A stretch of DNA of 64,000 nt, from the NCBI GenBank assembly GCA_013398955.1, contig VWPU01001272.1, positions 50,469-114,468 on the forward strand, given 5' to 3'. The notes under the pieces were generated by a model. The model was given only the letters and a program-made list of their open reading frames with translations, did no database searches and had not been told where the DNA came from. This document shows positions 52,092 through 64,000 of this stretch, in pieces. How positions within the stretch are numbered: the stretch's first letter is position 1; each line of letters starts with the position of its first letter. The DNA is from Callaeas wilsoni. Taxonomy: Eukaryota > Chordata > Aves > Passeriformes > Callaeidae. The position numbers were made by a program, and so were the translations under genes.

Positions 52092-55066
52092 ATTTTCATT
52101 TTATTTTATGTACACTTTGGTCTTTACGCTCAAAAGCAGGGTTCTGAGGAGGTTTTGAAACCGCATAGCACAAGAGTATTCTGCCTCCTTTCAGATGCTT
52201 TCCCTGACAGCCGCCATGTGCAGTTCACCTAAGGATCAGTTTAAAATGTTATTGTTAGACTTGAATGAATCTGATTAATAGACTGCTCTGCTTTTAATTG
52301 CATGAGTTTTAACTTCTACCTAAAAGCCAACAAACAAAAATTCCTTCTGGATAATAAACAAAGTGAAAGATAATAGATTAGTCCTAGTCTAGTTGTATTT
52401 GCTACTAGACCTGAGAAAAAAATCCCTTTGTAGGCGCTGTGTCTATGTTTGCACAGGGTCAGAGCTGTCAGGTCCATGGACAGAAGTTGCTGGCTTTTAA
52501 GAAGCCTCCACCTCCTGGGAGTCTTTAAATTCACAAGAAAAGTAACTGCCTCTAAATTTTCCATGTCCTGGTAGGTTGCCATTAAATTAAGTTCACAGCT
52601 CTTCTCTGTTTGGGGTGGCAAAGAACCCATACTTGGCCAAGAGCTGGACTCAGTCACTTAGTTTTTAAATCTTATAAACAAGAGCAGAGAGAGAAATACT
52701 TCCAGCCAAGGAGATACTGATATAACTCTGTCCGTGCTCCCACAAAATAGACACATTAATAGGCTGTACTCCTGAACTCTGGGTAGCTCTTCTCTTTCAC
52801 TCACCAGAGAAAACATTAACTTTTCACATGTATCAGTTACACAGTGCACATAAATATTTCTCTCTACATGTAAATATACATGTGTTCTTCTCTTATGTGT
52901 GTGTATAAAGCTCTATACGTATGTACACACAAAACTGTAGGGATCTATAAATAATGAATATTTTGGCACAGAATACAATAGGGGCATCAATAAATCTGGA
53001 AATCATTCCATGATAACACAATGCCTGGTTTCACAGTTGACTTAAGTAGATAAAATGTTAAATCCATGTTACCTTATGTTCAATGAAGTTTATGGGATTT
53101 ACTGGAAGTATTAATAACAGCTTGAACATAATAAACATGCAATAGTACACTAGAGTTCTGCTTACAGTAGAGACTTGCAAGACTGATTTTTTTTCATTTG
53201 ATGTGCTACAACCTTGAAATGGAAATCAGTTTTTTGGCAAATCTTTAAAATTGTTTTCCAAATGGTTCCTGAATGTTTTAAAAATTATTGAAAAAGAGGT
53301 TTGGTTTAAAAACTGCATGTGTCATTCCCTACTTGATTTTCATTCTTAAAGTCAATTTCCCAGCAAAGGAAAGATGCAAAAATTCTTATAATCACATGAA
53401 GTGATTTTAGACCTTGCCAAATATAGCAGTATATCTAAAACAAAGATTCACTGCTTCCCTCCATGAAGATTCCATATACATGAGTCTGTAAACTGCAACA
53501 GAAAAAGGTATTTAGACAGAGAATGGAGAAAATTTTATATTACACAGGACAGATGCTGCCTGCAACCATGGCAATAATTGCAAGCAGATGAATGTTTCAG
53601 GACTACATATTTTTCCAAAATACTCAACAGCAAAAAGATCTTGGATTAGATTCTCCACAACTTGTAATTATATTGACTGCATCAGAGTGGAAAAGTAAAC
53701 ACAATATATTTTTCATAAACTGCCAAATTATTGAGAAGAAACAAGAAGCTGCTAGAGCACTATAATTCTCTTGAAATTAAGGGGACAAATCTTCTAAAGT
53801 TACATCATCTATACGTATGTATGATTGATGAGAAGGCACAGTTTTTGTTTTATTTTGTATTTTGTAAAATTTCACATAAGTATGGTGTAATTTCAAATTA
53901 CTTTGACCATTTTCATCATTTTAGATTCACTTGTGATCTTAATATTTCCCTAAGACCAAAGAGCACACATAGTTGCAATGTATGACAAATAAATACACAA
54001 ATAAATGAAAAAGCAGAAAGCTTTTGGGATTTTAGGAAACTTTATGATATGCAAACGTGGCTGAAGGAGTTTTTGAACATGGCATCTTTGGCTACAAAAT
54101 GGCCTTCTTAAATGACAGCTACTGATATAACAAAAGCATGTCATAAAAGAAGTTTTCTCAGGGAGTTATGGTAAAGGAATGGGAGAAATTTTGAACAATG
54201 AGTTGAATATCTGAACCAAAGTCATACTTCCAAGGGAGAATGCAAACATGCATAACACAAACATCTTTAATATATTTCTAACACCTGAGAAATTGCTAAA
54301 GAGATGTTGGTTTGTGCATTTTTGATATTTCTCTTTGTTGTCATATATAAAATGTTCACCTGAACTTTCAATTTATACTCCTTAAACCTGGATTAAGGAA
54401 AATGTGAAACTGTCTTATACTGAGAAGAGGAATGAAGCCAATGTTAACAGGAAGCATCTTCTGAAGCTGCTTTCAGTAGAACACCAAAACTTCTTTATGC
54501 TTGAATACTTTCTTGAATTAAGGTTAAGTTAGAAGGAAGTATCTTATTTCTTAAAATGAATTCCATCACGTGCTGGCCATAAAGCTTTGGTATCATGAGT
54601 GGTGAATTGGTTTAGGCAATTTTTCTTGTAGGCTTTGTTTTTCAGCAATGGGTTTAAGTAAAGAGTGTTAAAATGACAGTAAGTAGGCAAGAAAACACTA
54701 ATGGAGTAAGATGACTAAAGTGTCAGATTGCCCCAGTACACATGTCAACCAACTCATTATGTTTCCAAAGGGAAATCAAGCCCTTAAAGATGTCTTATTA
54801 GCTAACTGTCACTGGGGGTATCATGGGGAAGATGAGCATGAGTTAACCTACTTGAGTGTGCTAATGTCTTCAAGAGTCATGGTCTTCATTGTCCTTTATT
54901 TCCTTGATTGCTCTGAAATGACAACACTTACCGGTTTTTTCGACTTTTGTTTTGAAATGTCAGCGTATTTCTATCTTCCTCAAAGTCCCACTCATGCCCT
55001 TGCTATCTTGCCCAAATTCAGCAAACCTCGGTTTTAAGAGAAGCCTGGTTGTAGACTATCACTGAG

Positions 55067-55093
55067 AAGAATCACTAATCAGCAGTGATTCTT
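55067..55093. repeat. Hairpin, 10-base stem
   Basis: AAGAATCACT and AGTGATTCTT form a perfect stem around AATCAGC. No terminator or RNA function is implied in this context. Confidence 0.8.
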
Positions 55094-58000
55094 TCTGAAA
55101 ATAAGGACCCTGACATGTGGGGTTTGGGTAGTGCAAGATACTATGCCCTAAATTACTTGTTTCTTGGGTGTTAGTAGCAATGCCCTGAAGAGCTTCAAAG
55201 GCTTAGGACTAACCAGATGATGAGTTCCTTGAACATAGACCTACAGACCCACACACAGGTACTGCTGGCCCAAACCTCTCCTCAGGGACAGCTGATTGTT
55301 TCTGTCCCACAGAACTTGGTGCCACTGAAGCCAAACGAAATCCTCTTCAGTCTCAACAAGAGCTCACCTACAACTTCTGGACTTAATGTACTGAGTAAGT
55401 GAGTGGGAAATCCAAAGTTAATAACGGACATAGGTGAATGCACAGGAGCACATCAGTTAAGAAGACACCAGAAAAACCCTTCACTAAGGGTGCTAAGCAG
55501 GGAAATACCCTGCTATGAGAGTAATGTTTCTTTAACAAAATAAAATGACAGAACAGATTGAAGACGTATATCCAGATCCTATGCACCAGAGAATATTTTT
55601 AATTATAAAAACCTATAAAGCTAAATTCTGTCTGCACTTAATCCAGAGGAAGTGTTCAGATGGAAAGAAGTCCCGACTTGGCTTAAAGCCAGCAGAAGCA
55701 GTAGCAAAAGGAGGGTGGTTTTCTAGGAAGTGAGTGCACAGGAAGCACAGTGGGGATGAATGAGAAATCCTACTTTGATCCTAATCCATCCTTATAAAAT
55801 CCAGCTTGCGTAGTCAAGCTAGTTCAGTCAGTCAGTGCAGCTCTGAGGATGGAGCAGTGCCCAAGAACTGAAACGCAACCCAGCTCACTGAGCATCCCCT
55901 GCTTCTGTCCTCTGTGAGCAAAATCCCACTGAAAAGAAGGGACTTTCAAACCCCTGCTCAGTCTGCTTGGTTTAAGTATTGTGAAAAGAGCAAATTTTAA
56001 ATTACCAAAAACAAAAAAAGAAAAAAAAAAAGAGTTATGTGGAAGTTTAGTTCTACATAAAGACACTGCAGCAAAATAAATGTAATAATCTCAAATCACA
56101 TCAGTATTTGGTACAACTGGCCTCAGCACATAAACAAATATGCTCAAAGTTAATATCACTAAGTTAAACAATCATGAATAAAATATTTTTATGTAAGTGG
56201 ACAGACCAAAATATTATTTTGCAATTGCTCTGTATGAAGCATGATGCCTTTTATGAGAAAATACAAGAGTAGTTACAGACTAGGAGTTAGTGCAAATACC
56301 TGCCTATGCCATCAAGTTGAAATACGTGATCTCTGTGCCATAGGTACGAGGTTCCTTAACAGTATAAAAAAATTAGTGCAGCACGTTCTTCATATTAGAC
56401 TTAGGGAACCCTATTAATCATTAAGTGGCACAATAAAGTACTTCAATTTAAAATATGTGAAAAGTAAAGGTGAGAAACATATTCACTAAGCCAGCAATCC
56501 AAAACACTGATATCCAAGGCTGGTTTGTCATCCCAATTTTCCTTCATTACAAATGGGAAGAAATGCACTCCCTGCAGAGGGCAATTAATTTCCTTCAAGA
56601 CATGTCACATGAATCACCCTATGAAGTTACCAAGTTCTTTCTAAAGGCTATACAGACTCAGAGGTCTGATGTTATGGTGTCTAGATGAATTCAAAGACAA
56701 ACAGTTAGCTACTGTCTTTGGAATGACAGTTTTGTAGCTAAGAGGCTTAAGGCAAATTAGACAACTCTTCTGTAGGCAACTTGGATTTGGTTTTATTCAC
56801 GGCCAAAATTCCTGCTGTAGGGTATCTGTTAGCTAGTTAAAGCCACTATAGGGAAAGCACATGTGGTTTTGCAGGTATAAATGTACTACGGAACACATCA
56901 AAACTGAAAAACAAACTCATTATGGCAGCATAAACAAGTCCAAGGGATTGACTGCAGCTCTCACAACTTTAAAACATCATCAGAAATGAATGGCCAGTAC
57001 CTCTCCCAACCTACAAAAAAGGAAAGTTGTCAGTATAAGCAAAACACAGATGGGATATTATAGCTATTTTTCAGTGGAAGATAGGCAGGATCCATTCAGC
57101 AACCAGTGCTGAAGTGCAGCAGAAAGATTGCTTTTGAAGTGTTTAATAATAAGGAGCATTTCCACATGAACATCAGTTAAAACTACTTCATCACTGATAT
57201 AATTTCTGTATTGAGTGGACTAAGGTACACTGTGGCACTGGCAATGCTGAGAACATTTGAAGAGAGAATCCGTGCTTGCCTTCCCTTGCTCCACAGATAC
57301 AATGTGTTCTCTCTGGAAAAGAGACACCTTGCACTTGGAGGAGGCAGGATGTGAGCACCCAGAACTGTGTGTTCTTCTTTTTCAAGAGTGCAGCTGACAC
57401 TCCCATTTCCCTTGGCACAACTAGAAGCTGTATTTCAGCTATCTAATCCATTCACAAACTCCTAAAAATTTTGAGAAAAGTCAACAGGATATTTAAATTA
57501 TGTTGCTAACATCTATTATTGTTATGATGTCTGCATCAATATCAGGAAAGTCAACCGGACTTTAAGACACTTTGGAAGATAATCAATGTCTATTTATTGT
57601 CTCCTTTGAACTTTTTGTTGTTTGTTTGGGTTTTTTGGTTTTATTGACACCACTAGGGTAAGATTCATCTTGCCTTACTTCAGCTGTGTGAAATCAAACA
57701 ATCAGCAACAATAAACACCTGAGTATTTCCACTCTGTGTCAGGTATAAATTGGATGGATTAGTTTGTTCATGGGAGGTTTCTGTCTCTCTCCAGTGACTA
57801 TACAAAGAATGTAGGTAGTTGGTGTTTACAACTACAATCAGATTTGTGGGAACTAGGTGAAAAAAACCACAGGCCTTCACTACAAAAATCCCTTTTTAGA
57901 GGTTTTCAAAATTTGCCACTAAATTTTTTTTTAATTGAAATCAGTATATAGAAATTTACTAGGGGTAATCTTAAATCAGATACAATATGACCCTTCATCT

Positions 58001-61000
58001 TCTGCTATCATCCTGTTGTTCATTCCTTTACTCAAAAGAAGCAAATTGGTCTGGTTTAGTTTTTATTATGGAAATGACAGCAGCAAATCAATGCACAGAA
58101 TACAATATTTATTGGCAAAGATAAAATAAATTTAAAGTGTATCGATTTTTAGAAGAAAAAAATATAGAAGAAAATATAATTTTCACTGGATGTAAATTTG
58201 GTGCTCTATCTTCTTAGTCCAGTACTCTCTGGACTGACATCAAACTGCTAATCTGTTAAAAACATCTGTATGTTGAGGAATAGTACAGATTTCATCTTCA
58301 AATCTTTGATATTCTTCCCCTGATTTAAGGCACTACAGAAGGATCACTGGTAAAAGTTTATCCATTAATTTAACAAACACAGGACAGCATTGATTCCACT
58401 AGAACTGCTAACCTAGTACCCTGATGCGAGTGGGTACTTTAATTGAATGATGGTTAGAAGGAGAAATTTGAATTCCAAGTGAATCTCAAGAGAGTCTACT
58501 GCAGGAAGGTCCTTACTGGCAGAATGCCTACACGTCTGTAGGAGATGTGAGATGTAAGGAGCACTGAGGCTCTCAGGCCAGGCCAGCTTTTGACTGGGAA
58601 CAGAGCTGTATTACTGCTCCTCCCATGCTTTATGTCCTGGGTTAATAATCACCCCCACTACTTAGCCATTACTGAGAAAATTGCTGGGTTCTTTGCCTGC
58701 TGCCTCTCTCTGACAGACATGAGAACCAGACAACTGAGCTGAAAAGTGACAAAACTTTTAAGCAGTTATTGATAGTTTGCATCAGACTCTATGTTTTGAG
58801 GAATTCTGCGTAAGGAAACTGGATTGCAGAGGTGGCAGGTGGCAAACTCCCAGAAGTTCCGAGTTCATGCTATTTACAGGTTTTTTAGAAGTTAGCACAG
58901 CAGCTTGGAGCAAGTGCATGTGTATGCATTGGGGGTTTTTTTTGTTTGTTTGTTTTTTTTAATGTACATTTTAGGCTGATTATAACAACCATTTATCCTG
59001 TATCTACTGACCTCTGTGCTTATTCAACCTTTATGATGTACTACCACAGCCTGCTCTGCACAGCTGGGATTCAGCTAATCTATCTTAAGAAGGAAGGTTC
59101 CTTGTCTTGGCTTTTGCTGCACGGTTAACAAAGGGAGCCATCACCTGTGGAGGATGCTAGTTCTGTTACAAAGGAGATGACAAAATACAGAGGATGGTTT
59201 ACTCTCTGCTTCAGGCCTTCTCCTTCCAGGAAAGGAAGAGAGACACTCCAGGTTCACCTTGATAGCAGGCAAATAGGTATTTCATGTCAGTTCAGAGTTA
59301 TCAAACGTAGCCACAAAAGGTTAGCCTGCATGCTACAAGATGTACAGGAGGCTGGAGTCTTCCTAGGTGCCAGCTCTAAATCAACGGATCCATGCTTTGC
59401 CTGACTAGCTGGCACAAGGACATGAGCCCAGGACCTCTTTTGCCAGTAGGGTCTTAGGTGTGAACGCAGGTAGCATAAGCTTTCTGATTCTCTGAGCCAA
59501 GGAAGGATGTAACTGTGGTCCTTAACACTGGTATTACAATTGCTCTAAAAAAACAAAACCAAACCAAAAGATCTTGTGCATCCTGGAAAACCAACATGTG
59601 CTGAGCTAGGACTGGAAGAGTTTAAGGGCACCAACCACCCCATGGCTTGGCTGCTCAGGAGCTGTCCATGCACCAGTGATGGGATGGAGGCCTTTGCCTC
59701 CTGGAGAAAGGCTGCTTGATCCTCAGAAGTTTTCAATGATATGTGGAAAGCATCTCCAGAAGAATCTCATAACGTCTTTCTTCAAAAAGCCCAGCGAAAA
59801 ATCTTTCTCCATTTACTGTTCTTCTTTCTACCCACAGCATAATATACCAGATAATATGATTATAACATTCAAATGGTTCATCTGACATGCACGAGTATGT
59901 CAGAAGCTTTTGAGATGAATGTATCGAGCACAGGCTCAGTGAGCAAGAAACTGCAGAAACTGTCACAGACTTCAGAGATTAGGTTTGACTGGTTCATAAT
60001 CTTAGACAAACATGCAACTCACTCAAATTTAAGGAAGTTTTCCTGTCCCACTTCAGCCCACATTTGCTGAAAAATAGCTTAGCTGTAAAAAAAAAAAAAA
60101 AAACACGTAATTTTTTCCCAAGGTTCTTTTCAGGTTTTGTCTCAGACCAGTCAATATCTAAACTAGAAATGTGATTGTAAAAGAATGGAAGAAGTAATTT
60201 GAGAATTTAAACCAAAACAGAAGTTTGAAGGGAGAAGAAAAACCTCAAATGAAACCAAAACAGCCCACAACTCCAAGAAGCACACAATATAATAGCGAAG
60301 TCATTTATTTGTTCCTTTAGTCTTTGTTGCACACTAAAAACATTTAATTCCTTTGAAAACTTCACTGTGCAAAGAAATTGTCTATTTTCAGTTGTTCTTC
60401 TTTTGACAGTCTCAAATTCTATTTGACTGAAAGGCAATGCCCCTTTGAAGGACTTCTGCATGCATATCTGTTACAGAAAGATTTAATTTGCTCAGCTTTC
60501 CCCTGTATTCACTACATAAAACTATCTTAATTAATTAGTATTTAGTCAGGAGAGGTTTTTCCCCAGCAACAAATCACAGTGGACATGAGGATCCTGGCAC
60601 CATTGTTGCTGGTGTTACAGTAACGCTATGCTACACTACTTAAAGCAGTGTCAGTGTAATAAAGCAAGGGCAAGTTTGGCTCATCTTTCTCAACGATTCA
60701 GGACTTCTGGAACAGAAGGTTTCTGGAATTTTATCACAAAACATGGTGATGGAAGACTGATTTACACACAAAGTTTTACCTTCAACTTTCTTTCCGTAAT
60801 TAAGAATATTGTATTTGACAAAGTAACAAGAATATAACCCAACACAAGTTAAAACTGAACAGAAAAAGTAATGATAAATCTGACACTCGTAAAGCCATTA
60901 AATGTCTGAATAGAACAATGCTTCATCTATTTTTATCTGCTTTTTCTTTAAACGGGTTATAACAGAGTCTTTTCTTCCTGCTTCTATGCTGCCTTTCCGT

Positions 61001-61254
61001 AAGATAAGTTATGGTGACTTAGTCATCATTTTCAAAATTAATTCAGTTCCTTTTAACACTGACTACCAGCACCACCAGAGGCAAGCAGAGATGCCACACA
61101 GGATTTGCCCTGTTGATTTTGCCACCTGTACTCCAGTGAATCAAATCCCAGAAAATGCTGACAGATTAAACAGTGTACCGGTATGGAGACAGGTCTCATG
61201 TCTTGGGAGGAGCAGTCACACACATTTTTCCTTGTCATTTAAGTCAGGCAATAA

Positions 61255-61276
61255 ACACACACACACAAACACACAA
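61255..61276. repeat. Short (CA)n microsatellite
   Basis: An ACACACACACACA run with an AAAC interruption. Such runs are often polymorphic. Confidence 0.85.
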
Positions 61277-62249
61277 AGGTGAAAGCTAATCCCTTAACAG
61301 TTTTCTCTATGTGTGTCCTTCAATATATACTTGGTGGTCTCTCCACACTGAAGAAACGCAAGCCCACTGTCACCAAGAGTGGAGCCACATTGCTCAGGAC
61401 CGAACACTTTCAGTAGATAAGCAAAGATATCTCAAAAAGATAATCAAAATCATACCAGATCTGTAGTGACCTCAATTTCACTTAAATTTCAGCTAGCAGT
61501 ATTTGGCTCTAAGTAGCATGAGATAAGAAGAAATGGAATTTTTTTCTGGAGCTATTTTAAGGGCAATGACTACTATACATAGAGTCAGAGTAAGTGGCTG
61601 AAGTTAAATTTAAAAGACAGACATATTTTTGTTTTCCTGTTTCCAAACAGAGTCTCATCTGTTCCTAAGTCTGAACAACAGAAGAAAAAAAGAGAAAAAA
61701 AACATAGTAAAGAACGCCATCCTTCTGCAAACAAAACCAAGGCCTTTCAGTGTATAAGGCAACACCAAAGGAAAACCGTGTTTGGTTTCGGCTATTTTGA
61801 TATTGCAGGACAAAGTTTATTTTTGAGTCTTGCCTAAAAACTGGGTGTAAGTTCAGGTCTTCCAGAATTTCTGCTATTCTAAAACAGGTTTAAAGCACTC
61901 TCAATGGTGCCTGCCTTCTTTAACTGTACAGAAAACTATTGCTTAAGTAAATGAGGTTATTTATGGAAAATTCAGTATGCTTGCACAGAAAACCTTGCTA
62001 AGCTATCCAGGTGTGGGCTTTGAAGCAAGTAACATAAACACTGAAACAATCCAGGTCACTGCAATACAATTAAATTTGAAATTTCAAGCAAACTAGGCTT
62101 AGAGGTGCTGTAATGTTGATATTTATAACGTGCAGAACTTAAACTCTTTCCCATTCTGTCTATTCTGCATTCTATAAAAAATCTCTATGTACACTGTTTC
62201 TTAGAAATATTTATTCCTCAGATGACACCAACATGCAATCTATGTTACC

Positions 62250-62273
62250 TTTTTTTTTTTTTTTTTTTTTTTT
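62250..62273. repeat. T24 homopolymer followed by GTTTGTG
   Basis: The longest uninterrupted homopolymer in the window, about 0.4 kb outside the CpG island. Other long runs are A17 at 60087-60103 and T18 at 25571-25588. Confidence 0.93.
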
Positions 62274-62639
62274 GTTTGTGGAGTACCCATTCTCTGTAAC
62301 AAAAACACATACTGGAAGGTAGTTTTATTTACTTCCACCTGAAAGGTGTTGTAATGTTGGAAGAGCCATCTCACAAGTCATGCGTAGAAAAATCTAAAAT
62401 TCGGTTGCCATGCTAACAGGAAGTCACTCAACTAAGTCCAGTAAAACAAAAGTGCCCGAATTACGTTTTCTGGTTAAAACAGGGAAATATTAGATTAACA
62501 AGTCTGTAGGTTTTGACAACTGTAGCTACAACTACAGCTGTGTCTCTCAGTACAGTGCTGAATTTCTGTCGGCATTTAAATCTCCAGAGTATCAGCTGCT
62601 TCTTCCCAGCAGGACCATAGCTTCTCTCCCATCACCTCA

Positions 62640-64000
62640 GGCGTCAGGGCCTTGCCCGTGTAAACCCCACGCGGGCACGAACCCACCAGCCCCTTCCTAC
62701 GCTCCAGGAGCCGTGCCACGGCCCACTTCACCCCGCTCTGCCCCTGCCACCCGCATCTCGCCGTCCTCTAGGTCCCTCCTGGAGGCTTCCTGACAGGACC
62801 CCCACCTTCCCTGGAGGGTCCCTGCGGACTGCGCCGGCGGGGAGCGCGGTCCCCTCGGGGCGAGACGCCCGCGGGGACGCCGCAGCTGCGGCCGTCGTTC
62901 CGTGCGGAGCAGGGGCGGCCCGTGGCGCGGCTCCCGCACCCACCCGTGTGCGTGACGCGGACTCCCGCTCTGGCGCTGCCGGGGGCCGCGGTGCTCTCAG
63001 CGCCGGCAGGGCCGGCAGCAGCCGCGGGGGCAGGGCGGGCCGGCGGGGATCCCGCTTGTGCGGGTGGCGGATGCGGAGCCTTCTCCTGGCCCGGGGAGCG
63101 GCCCCCGCCCGCGCCCTTCGGTCCCCTGGGCGCTCCGCTGTGCTGCAGGTGTCACCCAGCGACCGAAGGATGCCGCTTCCCACGGCAGCGGCGGCCAGGG
63201 AAAAACACGTTTATTACATACAAAAGGAAGGAAGAGCTCCTAATACTCCTCTGGACTATCACCAAGGGCCAAGGGGGTGCATGATGTCGCTTTATGCTGC
63301 TTGCGTCGGCGCAAAAAGTTACCTTAGACAGTCCTAGGGACTTCCTTTTTTTCTTTTTTTTCTTTTTTTTTTTTTTTCCCAGAGGGTTAGAAAGGTAATC
63401 AAAGGTTCAGAAAGAGAATAGATCAAAGTTGATGAGAACTTACTTGGTTTAAGTCCTTGCGTTGACAGCCGGCATTCTTCCGACAGCAGTTTTAACAGGT
63501 CACATTTTCCCATGAAGTTGTACCCTTTTCACTCCCGTTTGTAAATTAAATCCCTTTAGAAGGTGTTTGTTTTATTTCACTGGCTGCCGTCCATCTCAGG
63601 CACTATCCACATTTTTTACTTTATTTTCTCCATGTTTGCCACACATGCCGGCACTCTCGGACGCAACGCCCACGAGTCAGCGGGTGCCCATCACCTCCGG
63701 CCGGGGGGACCGCGCCTGCCGCCGGGCTCCGCTGCAACAGATGAGAGGCAGGTTCTTCCCCGGTTGCTTAGTGCGGCGTCTCCTTGTTCCCTCGGGAAGC
63801 CTCATGCCGGCTGCAAAAAGTAACAGCTCCTCCCGACGCGGCGGTCCCCTCCGGAGCGCGGGCTGCGCGGCGCGGGGAGGGAGGAAAGACACCCCAATAC
63901 CGGCAGAAGGAGCGCGGAGGGGCACACGCCGCCGGGATTCTCCGTCCTCGCCGCCGCGCTCTCCCCCGGGCCGGGCGCAGGCTCTGCCTCGGCGGGCGCC
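62640..64000. promoter_or_regulatory. TRPC4: CpG island, candidate TRPC4 promoter and exon 1
   Basis: Base composition switches abruptly from AT-rich to GC-rich with many CpG dinucleotides, in two dense parts (about 62640-63325 and 63640-64000) separated by a less GC-rich stretch with a T-rich run. GC-box (SP1-type) motifs are visible, for example GGGGCGG at 62912-62918 and GGGCGGG at 63033-63039. I see no clear TATA box. It is the only such island in the window and lies upstream of the TRPC4 coding exon, so it probably drives TRPC4 on the minus strand. Minus-strand donor candidates are CAA/GTAAGT (exon end 63444), AAG/GTAACT (63323) and CGG/GTGGGT (62944); none is proven. Open frames here on both strands are Arg/Pro/Ala-rich, as expected from GC-rich non-coding DNA. 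Confidence 0.7.

Larger units (their letters stand above)
13486..62640 (-). other. TRPC4: TRPC4 intron 1 (inferred, about 49 kb)
   Basis: The acceptor at 13486 requires an upstream exon, and the first CpG-dense promoter-like block in that direction begins at about 62640. The sequence between is AT-rich and non-coding apart from the repeats listed separately. The parts without listed features (14.45-25.0, 25.3-29.3, 29.4-35.3, 35.8-38.5, 38.7-40.0, 40.4-43.6, 44.3-46.0, 46.7-51.9 and 52.1-62.2 kb) contain short chance ORFs, AT-rich runs and small hairpins, with nothing I can identify. A large 5' intron is known for mammalian TRPC4. Extra alternative 5' exons cannot be excluded, nor can exon 1 lying beyond the window. 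Confidence 0.65.

Noticed and set aside
58929..58963. GTTT-rich run almost identical to the one at 9668-9700
   Set aside because: Independent simple-sequence expansion explains it; there is no shared flanking sequence.
62697..63337. Open frames of 80-151 codons on both strands in the CpG island
   Set aside because: GC-rich DNA has few stop codons; the proteins are Arg/Pro/Ala-rich without domains and overlap each other.
1..64000. CRISPR arrays, operons, prophage or other prokaryotic systems
   Set aside because: No spaced identical repeats, no dense gene packing, and the TRPC4 exon and CR1 elements show vertebrate DNA.

Overview
The window is most likely bird nuclear DNA. It is AT-rich intronic sequence with almost no coding content. 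It carries several old CR1 non-LTR retrotransposon copies; those that keep their 3' end mostly finish in the avian ATTCTRTG-type tail. It also holds one LTR-class repeat of a kind I associate with neoavian or songbird genomes, and one clearly vertebrate coding exon. I cannot name the species.

The only well-supported gene is TRPC4, a receptor-operated cation channel, on the minus strand. Its first coding exon (exon 2 if there is one upstream non-coding exon) lies at 13081-13485. It holds 27 bases of 5' UTR, the start codon at 13458, and 126 codons ending exactly at a GTATGT splice donor. Positions 1-13080 are the start of the next intron. Positions 13486 to about 62.6 kb are inferred to be one very large 5' intron. 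A CpG-dense block at 62640-64000 is the best candidate for the TRPC4 promoter and non-coding exon 1, but the exact exon 1 and transcription start cannot be fixed from sequence alone.

Region by region: 1-12.6 kb is intron 2, AT-rich, with palindromes at 3.4 kb, a small tandem repeat at 6.4 kb and a G/T-rich tract at 9.55 kb. A CR1 lies at 12.6-12.9 kb and the TRPC4 exon at 13.1-13.5 kb. A GC-shifted block that may be an old LTR fragment sits at 13.9-14.4 kb. From 14.4 to 62.6 kb there is intron with CR1 relics at 29.3, 35.35-35.8, 38.5, 43.6-44.2 and 51.9 kb, a pyrimidine repeat interrupted by a 208-base assembly gap at 40.0-40.4 kb, an LTR-like repeat at 46.0-46.7 kb, and scattered microsatellites. 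The CpG island ends the window.

Nearly all other open frames are short, lack recognisable domains and look like chance. I found no new gene system. The items most worth a second look are a two-codon in-frame upstream ORF just before the TRPC4 start, the unresolved promoter and exon 1, and a few repeat structures.
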